Origin: Lentzea terrae
GTDB taxonomy: Bacteria > Actinomycetota > Actinomycetes > Mycobacteriales > Pseudonocardiaceae
Reading direction: 5' to 3'
Assembly: GCF_003265345.1 (NCBI RefSeq)
Contig: NZ_QFWW01000020.1
Coordinates: forward strand, 666,346 to 730,345
Length of the DNA: 64,000 bases
Shown: piece after piece, positions 53,530 to 62,355 of the stretch
Position numbering within the stretch: position 1 is the first letter of the stretch
How the letters are laid out: every line of letters starts with the position of its first letter
Translations under genes and position numbers: made by a program
The notes under the pieces: model-generated
What the model saw: the letters and a program-made list of their open reading frames with translations, nothing else
Databases searched by the model: none
What the model was told of the DNA's origin: nothing

Positions 53530-56481
53530 ATGAAAACGTTATGCAGGTCGGCGCTGGCGGCCGCGGTCTTGCTATCAGGACTCGTGGTGCCGTCTGCGGT
53601 TGCCTCTCCAACGCAAACTGGGACCGTCCTCATCACCGGCGACCGGGTGAACGTCGTCACACAGCCCGGAAAGCCGCCCAACGTCGTCATCCAGCCCGCT
53701 CCCGGACGTGCGCGGATGCCGTTCCTGAAGACCGTCGACGAGGGCCGGGTGTCGGTCATCCCGTTCGACGCGCAGCAGCTCGTGCTCAACGGCGTGCTGG
53801 ACGCGCAGCTGTTCGACGTCACCAAGCCGCCGCGCAAGGTCATCATCCGCTACACCGACGAACGCATCGCCTCTCATCAACTCACCCGAGATCTGTGGCG
53901 CCAGATCAACCCGCACGCGCCGAACCAGACCGACCGGCTGCCCGGCATCGCGAAGATCAGCCCTGACCGGATCCTCAAGCCGCTCGACCACGACAGCGTC
54001 CAGCAGATCAAAGCACCCAAGGCGTGGCAGCAGGGCCTCACCGCGAAGGGCGTGCAAGTCGCCGTGCTGGACACCGGCGTGGACCAGGAACATCCCGATG
54101 TGAAGGGCCGCATCAAGGCCACCAAGGACTTCACCGAAAGCAACGACGTCACCGACGCGCACGGCCACGGCACGCACGTCGCCGGCACCATCGCGGGTTC
54201 TGGGCCGGAACCGGGCACGGCACCGGACGCGGACCTGTTGATCGGCAAGGTCTGCGAGCCGCAGTACTGCGAGGAGTCCGCGGTGATCGCGGGCATGCGT
54301 TGGGCCGCGGAGCAGGGCGCCCGAGTCGTGAACCTCAGCCTCGGCGGCGACGCCACGGACGGCACCGACGAGCTCAGCCAGACGCTGAACTCGTTGAGCG
54401 CCAAGTACAACACGCTCTTCGTTGTCGCGGCGGGCAACGAAGGGCGGGCACAGTCCGTCAGCTCACCGGCAGCAGCGGACGCGGCGCTGGCGGTCGCGAG
54501 CGTCACGAAGCACAACCAGCTCAGCTACTTCTCCAGCCGCGGCCCGCGCATCGACGGCGCGGTCAAGCCGGAGATCAGCGCACCCGGATACGCCATCGCG
54601 GCGGCACGGGCGCAAGGCACGTCCATGGGCTATCCGATCAACGACCGGCACACCCTGGCCAGCGGCACGTCGATGGCGACGCCGCACGTCACCGGCGCGG
54701 CGGCGATCCTCGCCGGGCAGCATCCCGACTGGTCCGCCGCACGCCTCAAAGCCGCGCTGACCACCACCGCGGACCCGATCGGCGCCGTGGTGTTCGAGCA
54801 GGGCACGGGCGTCGTGAACCTCGACAGGGCAACGAAAACCCAGCTCACCGCGGAACCCGCAACCCTGCATGGCAGCGGCACCATCACCTATCGCAACGAC
54901 GGCGCTCGCCCGGTCAAGCTCACGATCTCCAAGCCCGGCAACGTCGAAGCCGATCGGACGACCGTCGAAGTCCCGGCGCGCGGCACCGCAACGGCGACGT
55001 TCAAGACCACCAAGCCCGGTGCAGGCGACGTGATCATCGCGCGCGACCACGACAACGTCATTCGCACCGCCATCTCAACGCAGACGGGCACCGAAGCCAC
55101 CGGGCAGATCAAGGTCCAGTCCGTCGCCAGGGACGGCGCCCAGAACGGCACCGGCGGCTACGGCTTCCTGGTCGCGATGGCCAACCACACCAACAAGAAG
55201 ATGTACGCGGGCGGCATCGGCAACGGCCGCGCGCTGCAGGGCGAGATCCCGCAGGGCCGTTACACGATCTTCTCCTGGGTGCCGAGCCCGATCGAGGGCC
55301 GGCCGCCGTGGGAGCCGTCGCAGACCCTCGTGGCCCAGGACGTGACGGTCGGCCCTCATGGCGCCGAAGTCATCCTCGACGCACGGCCGGGCCAGAAGCT
55401 CCAGGCCACGGTCAACGGCGCCAAGGGCACCGGTCTGGTCGGCACGAGCCTGGGCACGGCGAACGGGTCGGCGTTCGCGAGCCAGGGCGACGAGGTCTAC
55501 GTGGTTCCCGGCAGCGCGCACGGCATGATCTACACGGCCGTGCAGTACCTCCGGAACGTGCCGGGCAGCACGATCTGTGGCACCTGCGCGATCGCGGTCA
55601 GCCGGGAAAACGCTTTGACCGCAACGCTTCCGTCCCCGAAGGACGGCGACTTCGCCAAGGTGACGGCCAGGATCGCCGGGCCGGCGACGACCGGCATGTG
55701 GGTCACGTTCGCCGAGCACCCGCTCTCCACGCCGCCACCGGGAGACGCGGCCGAGAACCTCACGTTCCCCGGCACGCACACGACGTACTACCACTCGGCC
55801 GGCGACCTGGAGTGGTGGGCGGCGCAGGTCCGGACCGACCCGGACCAGCAGGTGATGCAGGCCCAGAACTGGCGCTCGTTCGCCAACGGCCAGGCGTACT
55901 TCGAGAAGTGGAGCCACGGCGTGCTCGGCCCGGCCGTCACGTCCACCACGATGCGCCGCAACGGCAACATCATCACGGCGAACACCGCGCTGCTGTCCGA
56001 CCCGACGCACGGCCACTACGGTTTCGCGGGCGACCGGGAACTGGAGGGCCGCACCGAACTGCGCCGCAACGGCAAGCTCGTGGACGGGGTCCGGGATCCG
56101 GACGGCGGCACGTTCCAGGTGCCGCCCGGCAAGGCCAGGTACCGCCTCGAAGCCGCTTCGTCAGCGCGCCGTGCCGCCTGGGAGTTCGAGTCCGCGGAAA
56201 GCACCGGTCCGCTCCCCCTCACCGCGGTCCGGTTCGACGACCGCAACGGCTCCACCATCCCGTTCCGCCTCGACAAGACGACCACGGCCGGACGCACGAA
56301 GAAGCTGACCGTGGACGTCTCCTACGACGGCGGAACGACGTGGCAACCGGGGTCGTACGTGGTGTTTGGCGACCGCGGAGTTCTGCTCGAAGTGAAATCC
56401 GGCCCGGTCTCGCTCAAAACACGTGTGACGGACGTCTACGGCAACTCGGGCGAACAAACCATTGTCGGTGCGTTGACATAG
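53530..56481 (+). CDS. Secreted subtilisin-family (S8) serine protease
   Basis: 983 residues from ATG 53530. Signal MKTLCRSALAAAVLLSGLVV, a propeptide to about residue 160, then the S8 domain: Asp181 in VAVLDTGVDQEHPDV, His213 in HGHGTHVAGT, oxyanion Asn in VAAGNEG, Ser381 in SGTSMATPHVTGAA. About 550 further residues of beta-rich C-terminal domains follow, as in large actinomycete extracellular subtilases. Catalytic residues are complete. Confidence 0.94.
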   Translation: MKTLCRSALAAAVLLSGLVVPSAVASPTQTGTVLITGDRVNVVTQPGKPPNVVIQPAPGRARMPFLKTVDEGRVSVIPFDAQQLVLNGVLDAQLFDVTKPPRKVIIRYTDERIASHQLTRDLWRQINPHAPNQTDRLPGIAKISPDRILKPLDHDSVQQIKAPKAWQQGLTAKGVQVAVLDTGVDQEHPDVKGRIKATKDFTESNDVTDAHGHGTHVAGTIAGSGPEPGTAPDADLLIGKVCEPQYCEESAVIAGMRWAAEQGARVVNLSLGGDATDGTDELSQTLNSLSAKYNTLFVVAAGNEGRAQSVSSPAAADAALAVASVTKHNQLSYFSSRGPRIDGAVKPEISAPGYAIAAARAQGTSMGYPINDRHTLASGTSMATPHVTGAAAILAGQHPDWSAARLKAALTTTADPIGAVVFEQGTGVVNLDRATKTQLTAEPATLHGSGTITYRNDGARPVKLTISKPGNVEADRTTVEVPARGTATATFKTTKPGAGDVIIARDHDNVIRTAISTQTGTEATGQIKVQSVARDGAQNGTGGYGFLVAMANHTNKKMYAGGIGNGRALQGEIPQGRYTIFSWVPSPIEGRPPWEPSQTLVAQDVTVGPHGAEVILDARPGQKLQATVNGAKGTGLVGTSLGTANGSAFASQGDEVYVVPGSAHGMIYTAVQYLRNVPGSTICGTCAIAVSRENALTATLPSPKDGDFAKVTARIAGPATTGMWVTFAEHPLSTPPPGDAAENLTFPGTHTTYYHSAGDLEWWAAQVRTDPDQQVMQAQNWRSFANGQAYFEKWSHGVLGPAVTSTTMRRNGNIITANTALLSDPTHGHYGFAGDRELEGRTELRRNGKLVDGVRDPDGGTFQVPPGKARYRLEAASSARRAAWEFESAESTGPLPLTAVRFDDRNGSTIPFRLDKTTTAGRTKKLTVDVSYDGGTTWQPGSYVVFGDRGVLLEVKSGPVSLKTRVTDVYGNSGEQTIVGALT

Positions 56482-56511
56482 ATTGGAATTGACACCCCGG
56501 GAGGACGAGCG

Positions 56512-57669
56512 ATGACGACCACCGCGGCCCGACGGCCCCGCATCACGGTACGGCGCGTGGTCTTCACGCTCGTCCTCCTGACGGTCACCACGCTGCTGTT
56601 CTGGGTGCCGTTCGAGGGCCTGTTCGCGGCGAGCGCCGAGTGGCCGGCCCCGGTCCGGCCGATCGCCGCGGTGGTGTTCGCCGGTGCGGCCATCGCGATG
56701 ATCGTGCTTTTCACGCAGCGGAACTCAGACCGGGCCGCCCGGGTCTCCCAGTTCCTGCTCGGCTTCGTGTGGATCGCGTTCGTCTGGACGTTGCTCACCG
56801 ACCTCCTGCGGCTGGCGTTGGCTGTCGGCGGCGTCGAGAACCCGTTGCGCTCCCGCCTGATCGCCGTGCTGCTCGCCGTACTCATCGTCACCATCACCGC
56901 GTATGGCGTCTACGAGGCCATGCGCGTGCCGCGGATCAAGCGACAGGCCGTCACCATCCCGCGCCTGGACCCGGCGTTCGACGGCCTGACCGTCGCCGTC
57001 ATCACCGACACCCACTACGGCGCCATCAACCGCGCGAAGTGGTCACGCGGCATGGTCGACGCGGTCAACCAGCTGAACGCGGACGTCGCCGTGCACGTCG
57101 GCGACATCGCGGACGGCACCGCCGACCAGCGCCTGGAGCAGGCCACCCCGCTCGGCGACGTGAACACGCCGCACCGCTTCTACATCACCGGCAACCACGA
57201 GTACTACTCCAACGCGCAGGGCTGGATCGACCTGATGACCCGCCTGGGCTGGAAGGCGCTGCACAACGAGCACGTGGCCCTCGAACGCGGCGACGCTCGC
57301 CTGGTGTTCGCGGGCATCGACGACATCACCGCCGACCACTCCGGCGAGCCCGGCCACGCCGCCGACCTGGCGCTCGCCCTGCGCGGCACCCACGGCAGCG
57401 ACCCGGTGGTGCTGCTCGCCCACCAGCCGTCGGAGATCCGCAAGGCCGTGGAGGCGGGCGTCGACCTGCAGCTGTCCGGACACACGCACGGCGGCCAGAT
57501 CTGGCCGTTCCACTACCTCGTGCGGCTGCAGCAGCCGGTGGTCGCCGGCCTGAGCAGGCACAGCGACCGCACGCAGCTCTACACCAGCCGCGGTGCCGGG
57601 TTCTGGGGCCCGCCTATGCGCGTCTTCGCGCCCAGCGAGATCACCCTGCTGACGCTCAAAGCTGGGTGA
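56512..57669 (+). CDS. Membrane metallophosphoesterase (YkuE-like)
   Basis: 385 residues from ATG 56512 with GGGAGGA upstream. Four N-terminal TM segments (to about residue 145) are followed by a calcineurin-like domain: VITDTHYG, VHVGDIADG, ITGNHEYYSNA, LLAHQP, SGHTHGGQIWPF. All metal ligands are present. Relatives act on UDP-diacylglucosamine-like or phospholipid substrates or have unknown targets. The last 30 codons and the following terminator-like stem are repeated downstream in decayed form. Confidence 0.92.
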   Translation: MTTTAARRPRITVRRVVFTLVLLTVTTLLFWVPFEGLFAASAEWPAPVRPIAAVVFAGAAIAMIVLFTQRNSDRAARVSQFLLGFVWIAFVWTLLTDLLRLALAVGGVENPLRSRLIAVLLAVLIVTITAYGVYEAMRVPRIKRQAVTIPRLDPAFDGLTVAVITDTHYGAINRAKWSRGMVDAVNQLNADVAVHVGDIADGTADQRLEQATPLGDVNTPHRFYITGNHEYYSNAQGWIDLMTRLGWKALHNEHVALERGDARLVFAGIDDITADHSGEPGHAADLALALRGTHGSDPVVLLAHQPSEIRKAVEAGVDLQLSGHTHGGQIWPFHYLVRLQQPVVAGLSRHSDRTQLYTSRGAGFWGPPMRVFAPSEITLLTLKAG

Positions 57670-58119
57670 GGTGACCGGCGCTGGCCTCACGCCCGCGTCG
57701 CGCAGCACCGAGTTCCGCACCAGCCGCGGCGCCGACGTCTGGGACCCGCCCATGCACGTCTTCGCGCCCAGCGAGACCACCCTGCTCACCCTCAAAGCTG
57801 CGTGAGGTGACCGGCGCCGACCTCGCACACGCGTCGCGCAGCACCCGGCTCGCACCAGCAGCAGCACCGACTTCCGGGGCCGCCGACGCGCACCTTCGCA
57901 CCCAGCAAGATCACCTCGCTGCCGCTCAAAGCTGGGGTGAGGCGACCAGCGCCCGCCTCACGCTCACGTCGCGCAGCACCCCAGCTCTGCACCAGCCGCA
58001 GCGCCGGCTTCCGGGTCCGCCGCCGATGCGCGGCTTCGCGCCTGGCGAGGTGACCGGCGCCGCCCTCACGCGCGTTGCGCAGCACAGCGAGATCACCCCG
58101 CTCACCCTCACCGCGCCTT
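57573..58119. repeat. Degenerate tandem repeats of the metallophosphoesterase 3' end
   Basis: Units: 57573-57708 (the functional gene end plus its hairpin), 57709-57844 (136 bp), 57845-57979 (135 bp), 57980-58085 (106 bp, with an internal deletion of about 30 bp) and a fragment 58086-58119. Each full unit runs from the CACCAGCCGCGG segment through the coding end (CTCAAAGCTG then TGA), a GTGAGG/CCTCAC hairpin, and a closing CGCGCAGCAC. Unit 2 still encodes SRGADVWDPPMHVFAPSE in an open frame without a start. No other gene is seen in 57670-58121. Confidence 0.85.
57666..57690 (+). terminator. Hairpin after the metallophosphoesterase gene
   Basis: GTGAGG (57666-57671) overlaps the stop codon region and pairs with CCTCAC (57685-57690). 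The same element recurs in the following repeat units. Confidence 0.5.
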
Positions 58120-58121
58120 GG

Positions 58122-58652
58122 TCAAAGCCCACCGAGGTGGCCGCTGTCGTTGAACCGCACCAACGCCGGCGACCTGCCCGTCGTGTAGCGGATGACGGTC
58201 AACGCCGCGTTGTCGTGGTTGAGCGACAACCACCGCTCGGGCGGGGCGTCCAGCGCGTCCCGCACCAGCCAGCTGATCAGGAACGAGTGCGTCACGACCA
58301 GCACCGGGCCGTCGCCGGGCCGGGCGAACCGCGTCTCGGCCTCGTGCGCCAGGGCGGGGCCGCGGGTGCGTTCCGACTCCGGGAACTGGTCGAAGAACGC
58401 GTCGTGGTCGGGGACGAAGTGCGGCACGAAGTCGTCGGCCGCGGCCTCGACCCGGCAGGGCACCTTCAGCACCGAGGCGATGATCGACGCGGTTTCGGCT
58501 GCGCGCGGCGACGGGCCGTGGTGCACCGCCGCGAATCCCGTGCCCCGCAACCGTTCCGCTAGCAGCTCGGACTGCTTGCGGCCGCGTGCGGTCAGCCTCG
58601 ATTCGTCCTTCGTCGCTTCGCCGTGCCGGACCAGGTGGAGATCTCGTGTCAC
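58122..58652 (-). CDS. Histidine phosphatase (phosphoglycerate-mutase-like)
   Basis: 176 residues from GTG 58652. RHG motif in LHLVRHGEATKDESRLTARGRKQSELLAERL, with the second catalytic His in VLVVTHSFLISWLV. This is the SixA/PhoE-like short branch; the substrate could be a phosphoprotein or small phosphate ester. The start overlaps the upstream membrane-protein stop by 4 nt, so they form an operon. It lies close to a Ser/Thr kinase and FHA protein. Confidence 0.87.
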   Translation of the reverse strand: MTRDLHLVRHGEATKDESRLTARGRKQSELLAERLRGTGFAAVHHGPSPRAAETASIIASVLKVPCRVEAAADDFVPHFVPDHDAFFDQFPESERTRGPALAHEAETRFARPGDGPVLVVTHSFLISWLVRDALDAPPERWLSLNHDNAALTVIRYTTGRSPALVRFNDSGHLGGL

Positions 58653-59560
58653 ACCGTGCAGTCTGCCTTGATGGCAGATGCGGCGTGATGGGCGTAGGTA
58701 GGTCCGGAGTTGTTCCAGTCCTGACCTCGGGTGAGCAGTTGCACGGTCAGGTTTCCGCTGGCCTTGAACTTCCCGGCCGAGACCCACTGGCCGCGCTTCT
58801 CGACCTGCTTGATCGCGAACGACGCCATCGGGATGCCGCCGACGCCGTTGCGGTCGAAGACGTAGTACACGGTCGGGTTACCCCCGACCTCCTCCAGGTT
58901 GCCGTTCGGGATGAACACCGAGACGTCGCACGAGCCGGTAGCCGCGAACGTCCACTGCCCGTAGGCGGAGCTGTCGTCGCGGCGCGCGTCGCCGGACATC
59001 GGGATCGACACGAACGTCGAGCCGCACTTGCCGTCGCCGTGGTCGACCCAGCCCTTGCGGCCGTCGCGGTAGGAGCCGACGTTGGTGTAGCCGCCGCAGC
59101 CGGGGCCCGTGGTCAGCGACTTCGCACCGCTCGGAGCTCGGTCTGCAGGAGGCGGCGCGGGTTGCGTGGTCGTCGGCGGGATCAGGCCGAGCGCCGACGA
59201 GGCGAGCGTCGGGTTCATGCTGTTCGCAGAGGACGACTCGTCCGGCAGCGCTTCCGGCGGCGTGATCAGGCCGGGCACGTAGCTGTGCGAGGGCTGCGCG
59301 ATGTCCGTGTTGCCGTCGCCGGAGCCTCCGCTGGACGTCACGGCCACGATTCCGGCGAGGACCAGGAGTGCGGCCGCGGCGGCGATCACCGCGACGCGCG
59401 GCTTGAGCTTGAACTGCCGGCTCGGCGGCTTCTCCTCCGGCATCGGCAGATCGCCGGCGGCGGCCCAGCGTTCGCGGCCCCTGGCGCGGGCAGCCTCCAT
59501 CAACGCTGGGTCCGGCGCGAGATGGCGCTCGGTCGGTCCGTCGGGGAACTCGGATTGCAC
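58649..59560 (-). CDS. Single-pass membrane protein with golvesin-like external domain
   Basis: 303 residues. A cytoplasmic tail of about 50 residues (PALMEAARARGRERW), one TM helix (RVAVIAAAAALLVLAGIVAV), a Pro/Ser linker, then an external beta domain with GYTNVGSYRDGRKGWVDHGD, CDVSVFIPNGN and GQWVSAGKFKASGNLTVQLL, resembling the golvesin C-terminal/carbohydrate-binding-like fold. The tail looks like an anti-sigma-type or regulated tail but carries no recognised zinc motif. Start GTG 59560. First gene of a unit with the histidine phosphatase. Confidence 0.72.
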   Translation of the reverse strand: MQSEFPDGPTERHLAPDPALMEAARARGRERWAAAGDLPMPEEKPPSRQFKLKPRVAVIAAAAALLVLAGIVAVTSSGGSGDGNTDIAQPSHSYVPGLITPPEALPDESSSANSMNPTLASSALGLIPPTTTQPAPPPADRAPSGAKSLTTGPGCGGYTNVGSYRDGRKGWVDHGDGKCGSTFVSIPMSGDARRDDSSAYGQWTFAATGSCDVSVFIPNGNLEEVGGNPTVYYVFDRNGVGGIPMASFAIKQVEKRGQWVSAGKFKASGNLTVQLLTRGQDWNNSGPTYAHHAASAIKADCTV

Positions 59561-59867
59561 GGAGCGCAGTGTGCCAGCACCTGAGGGTCACTCGAACGTG
59601 TGGCTCTTTCACGAACGTGTCGTTTGCAGCCAACTAACCGCACGCTGTGTCGACCGGCAGATCGTTTCGTCTACGTTGCGTCACAATGACCGGAGCAGAC
59701 ATGTCATCATTCCTGACTCGTGAGTCAAGCTAAGTACCGTCCCGCACCTGCGCACACCGATCAGCCGTGTGACAAAAGACCGGATCTTGTTCCGGTACCA
59801 CGGTCACGGTCAGGAAACACCTGCAGCACACCTTGATCTCGTGGCGTTTCGGGGCAACAGAACCGGT
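59561..59867. other. Intergenic region before the golvesin-like gene
   Basis: About 307 bases with no credible gene. It holds a direct repeat of CGAACGTGT (59593-59601 and 59612-59620), an operator-like dyad (59714-59727, listed separately), and an ACCGGA-N6-TCCGGT stem (59779-59796) that may end the FHA transcript on the minus strand. Confidence 0.55.
59714..59727. promoter_or_regulatory. Dyad TGACTC-GT-GAGTCA, copy 1
   Basis: A 6-bp perfect inverted repeat with a 2-bp centre, about 155 nt upstream of the golvesin-like gene. The same 14-mer with one change is found before the MFS gene (63532-63545), which points to a shared regulator not encoded here. Confidence 0.5.
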
Positions 59868-60620
59868 TCAGGACAGCACGTCTATCAGTGCCAAATCCGG
59901 TGGCACCAACGTCGTCGACAACACCAGCTCGCGCATCAGGTTGTCGTTCAACGCGTTTCCAACCGGCTCACCCACCTCTTCGCGCACGAGCCCCACGACG
60001 CCCTCACGCGACAATCGAGCCCGCACGGCCGCGACCATGTGCTCGACCTTCTTGTGGCTCCACGCCTCGTCCGGACGCAGCTCGGCCATCACCTCGGCAA
60101 CGTGCTGGCGTGCCAACGGCTGTGGGTTCGCCTCGTGCATGAGGTACCGCTGGCCGAGCACGACGAGCAGCAGCCGTTCGTCGTCGGTGAGCCGCCAACG
60201 GCGCGGAGGCTCGGTCACGGCACCATGCGGCACCACGGGCTGACCGCCGTCCGGACCGGCCACGTACAGCTCCAGCAGGTGCTCGCGGTCGCGCGTGCCG
60301 CGGATGAACAACGGCGTGTAGCCGTCGACGAGCGGCACCGGATCTTCCTCGGGGAACAGCCAGCGCGACTTGGGCAACCGGATCGGCAACCGGCCCAGGT
60401 TGCTCACCCACCACGCACCCTCACGGCACGTCAGCGCGCCATGCCGCCGTGACACCCGCAGATCGCTCTCGCCGACGCAGATGTCGACGTCGGGCCGGTT
60501 GCGGCCGAACACGACCGTGTGACCGTCAACGGGCGCGCTGTTCACACGGCCCGTGACCGCCAACGCGACGATCCCGCCAGGCACGGTCTGCGGCACTTGG
60601 CGCGCCAAGCTTTCGTACAT
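59868..60620 (-). CDS. FHA-domain protein
   Basis: 250 residues from ATG 60620. FHA core: VVFGRNRPDVDICVGESDLRVSRRHGALTCREGAWWVSNLG, with Arg, Ser and Asn at the phosphothreonine-binding positions. The C-terminal half is a helical winged-helix-like domain (RRWRLTDDERLLLVVLGQRYLM, then ARQHVAEVMAELRPDEAWSHKKVEHMVAAVRARL) found with FHA in actinomycetes. It is divergent from a Ser/Thr kinase across 52 bp and is its likely phosphopeptide-binding partner. Confidence 0.88.
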   Translation of the reverse strand: MYESLARQVPQTVPGGIVALAVTGRVNSAPVDGHTVVFGRNRPDVDICVGESDLRVSRRHGALTCREGAWWVSNLGRLPIRLPKSRWLFPEEDPVPLVDGYTPLFIRGTRDREHLLELYVAGPDGGQPVVPHGAVTEPPRRWRLTDDERLLLVVLGQRYLMHEANPQPLARQHVAEVMAELRPDEAWSHKKVEHMVAAVRARLSREGVVGLVREEVGEPVGNALNDNLMRELVLSTTLVPPDLALIDVLS

Positions 60621-60672
60621 TCTTCGCAGTCTGCACCCAAGACCTGGGGACCCGTCCCTAAGATCCAGGTTC

Positions 60673-62355
60673 GTGGTTGGACGCACCATCGCGGACCGGT
60701 ACCGGCTCGAAGAGCACCTCGGCTCCGGCGGCATGGGCGAGGTGTGGCGCGCGACCGACCTGCAGTTGCAGGAAACGGTGGCGCTGAAGCGGCCCAGGGA
60801 GGGCGACGCAGGCCACGAGGCGCGCATCGGCGCCGAGCTCAGCCACCCCAACGTGATCACGGTGCACGGCACGGTGACCGACGGCGCCGAACAGTGGCTG
60901 GTGATGGAGTATCTGCCGTCCCGGTCGCTGGCGGAGATCCTCGAGGCGGACGGCCCGATCAGCCCGCAGCGGGCCGCGAGGATCGGCGCTCAGCTCGCGG
61001 ACGCGTTGGCCGCCATGCACGCGAAGGGCATGGTCCACCGCGACGTGAAGCCCGGCAACGTGCTCGTCACCGAAAACGACGTCGCGAAGCTCAGCGACTT
61101 CGGCATCTCCCGCTGGGCCGAGCAGACCCTCATCGGCGGCGGTGACGTCGCGGGTACGGCCGCCTACCTGGCGCCGGAGGTCGCGGACGGGCACGAGGCA
61201 CGGCCCGCGTCGGACGTCTTCGCGTTGGGCGCCACGCTGTTCGCGGCCGTGGAGGGCACCTCGCCGTGGGGATCCCCGGACGCGGGATCCGCCGAACAAC
61301 TGCGACGCGCCAAGGCTTACGACATCACGCCGGCACAGCACGGCGGCCCGTTCAGCGACCTGCTCGCCCAGCTCCTGCAACGCAACCCGAATGACCGCCC
61401 GGCCACCGAGAACGTCGGCCCGCTGCTGGAGGGCGTCAAGCTTCCACGGCGACGCAACGCGATCATCATCGGCGCCGCCGCACTCGTCGCCGTCCTCGCG
61501 ACCGGCGCGGTGCTGTACAGCCTGCCCACGCCGGGCACCGTCGGCGATCCCAGGACGATGGACGTCTGCGGTCTCACCGCGAGCAAGGACGACTTCCAGC
61601 GCTTCCAGCCGGACCGCGTCGACACCGGCGCTCTGAACTCCTACTGGTTCAACGGCTGCACGAGCTGGCTGGCCTTCGCCGAGAGCGGTGTGATCGTCGA
61701 CTACTTCGTGAAGCAGTTCGTCCAGTACGGCGCCACGCAGCCGACCGGACAGCTCGGGGCGATCGCCCAGATCGGGTCCACCGAGAAGGTCTGCACGAAG
61801 TCGATCGTGCTGGTCGACGGCAACAGCCTGCAGATCGAGGCCAAAGGCGCCGGGCAGCCGTTGTGCGACATCGCCCAGGTGGCTGCCGAACGAGCACATG
61901 CCGTGCTCACCGAACGTCAGATCCCGCGCCGCACCGAGCCGTGGCCCGCGAACTCGCTCGCCGGCGTCGACGCGTGCAGCCTGCTCAAGCCGGAGAACCT
62001 GGTGCCGCAGCTGAGGTCGGCGGCGACCCCGTACCCGTGGAACGAGCTCGGTTTCTGGGGCTGTGGCTGGGACTACGACCAGCGGCAGGTGCAGATCGAG
62101 TTCAGCCGCCAGCGGCCGTTCGACTCCGACGACGGCACTGTCGTCGAGGTCGGGGGCGGGCGCCTCGCCTACCTGGAGCCGGAGTCCGACGAGGGCGAGT
62201 GCCAGGTGAAGATCCAGCAGCGCGTCGTCCGGGAGGAGGACAAGCGGATCGAGGTCGTCCGCGTGATCCTCAGCGAGGACAAGCTCACTGAGGGCATGCC
62301 ACTGTGTGCTGGAGCGGTCGAACTGGCGAAAGCCGTCGTTCCGCGGCTGCCATGA
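60673..62355 (+). CDS. Membrane Ser/Thr protein kinase (PknB-type) with external DUF3558-like domain
   Basis: 560 residues from GTG 60673. Kinase: glycine loop LGSGGMGEV, Lys39, HRDVKPGN with Asp124, DFG at 142-144, then a TM helix about 275-292 (AIIIGAAALVAVLATGAVLY). The external 260 residues show two similar halves, each with a Cys-containing start (DVCGLTASKD; DACSLLKPEN), like DUF3558. TAAGAT lies 8 nt before the GTG without a Shine-Dalgarno site, so leaderless expression is likely. The 3' end overlaps the convergent MFS gene by 71 bp. Confidence 0.93.
   Translation: MVGRTIADRYRLEEHLGSGGMGEVWRATDLQLQETVALKRPREGDAGHEARIGAELSHPNVITVHGTVTDGAEQWLVMEYLPSRSLAEILEADGPISPQRAARIGAQLADALAAMHAKGMVHRDVKPGNVLVTENDVAKLSDFGISRWAEQTLIGGGDVAGTAAYLAPEVADGHEARPASDVFALGATLFAAVEGTSPWGSPDAGSAEQLRRAKAYDITPAQHGGPFSDLLAQLLQRNPNDRPATENVGPLLEGVKLPRRRNAIIIGAAALVAVLATGAVLYSLPTPGTVGDPRTMDVCGLTASKDDFQRFQPDRVDTGALNSYWFNGCTSWLAFAESGVIVDYFVKQFVQYGATQPTGQLGAIAQIGSTEKVCTKSIVLVDGNSLQIEAKGAGQPLCDIAQVAAERAHAVLTERQIPRRTEPWPANSLAGVDACSLLKPENLVPQLRSAATPYPWNELGFWGCGWDYDQRQVQIEFSRQRPFDSDDGTVVEVGGGRLAYLEPESDEGECQVKIQQRVVREEDKRIEVVRVILSEDKLTEGMPLCAGAVELAKAVVPRLP

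Noticed and set aside
54024-56492. Long second open frame inside the S8 protease gene
   Set aside because: Arg/Gly/His-rich translation typical of a shifted frame in high-GC DNA; the S8 frame has intact catalytic motifs.
57656-58132. Minus-strand open frames across the tandem repeats
   Set aside because: They recur only because the repeat unit recurs; they have no ribosome sites, and composition is Ala/Arg-rich as expected for antisense of high-GC coding sequence.
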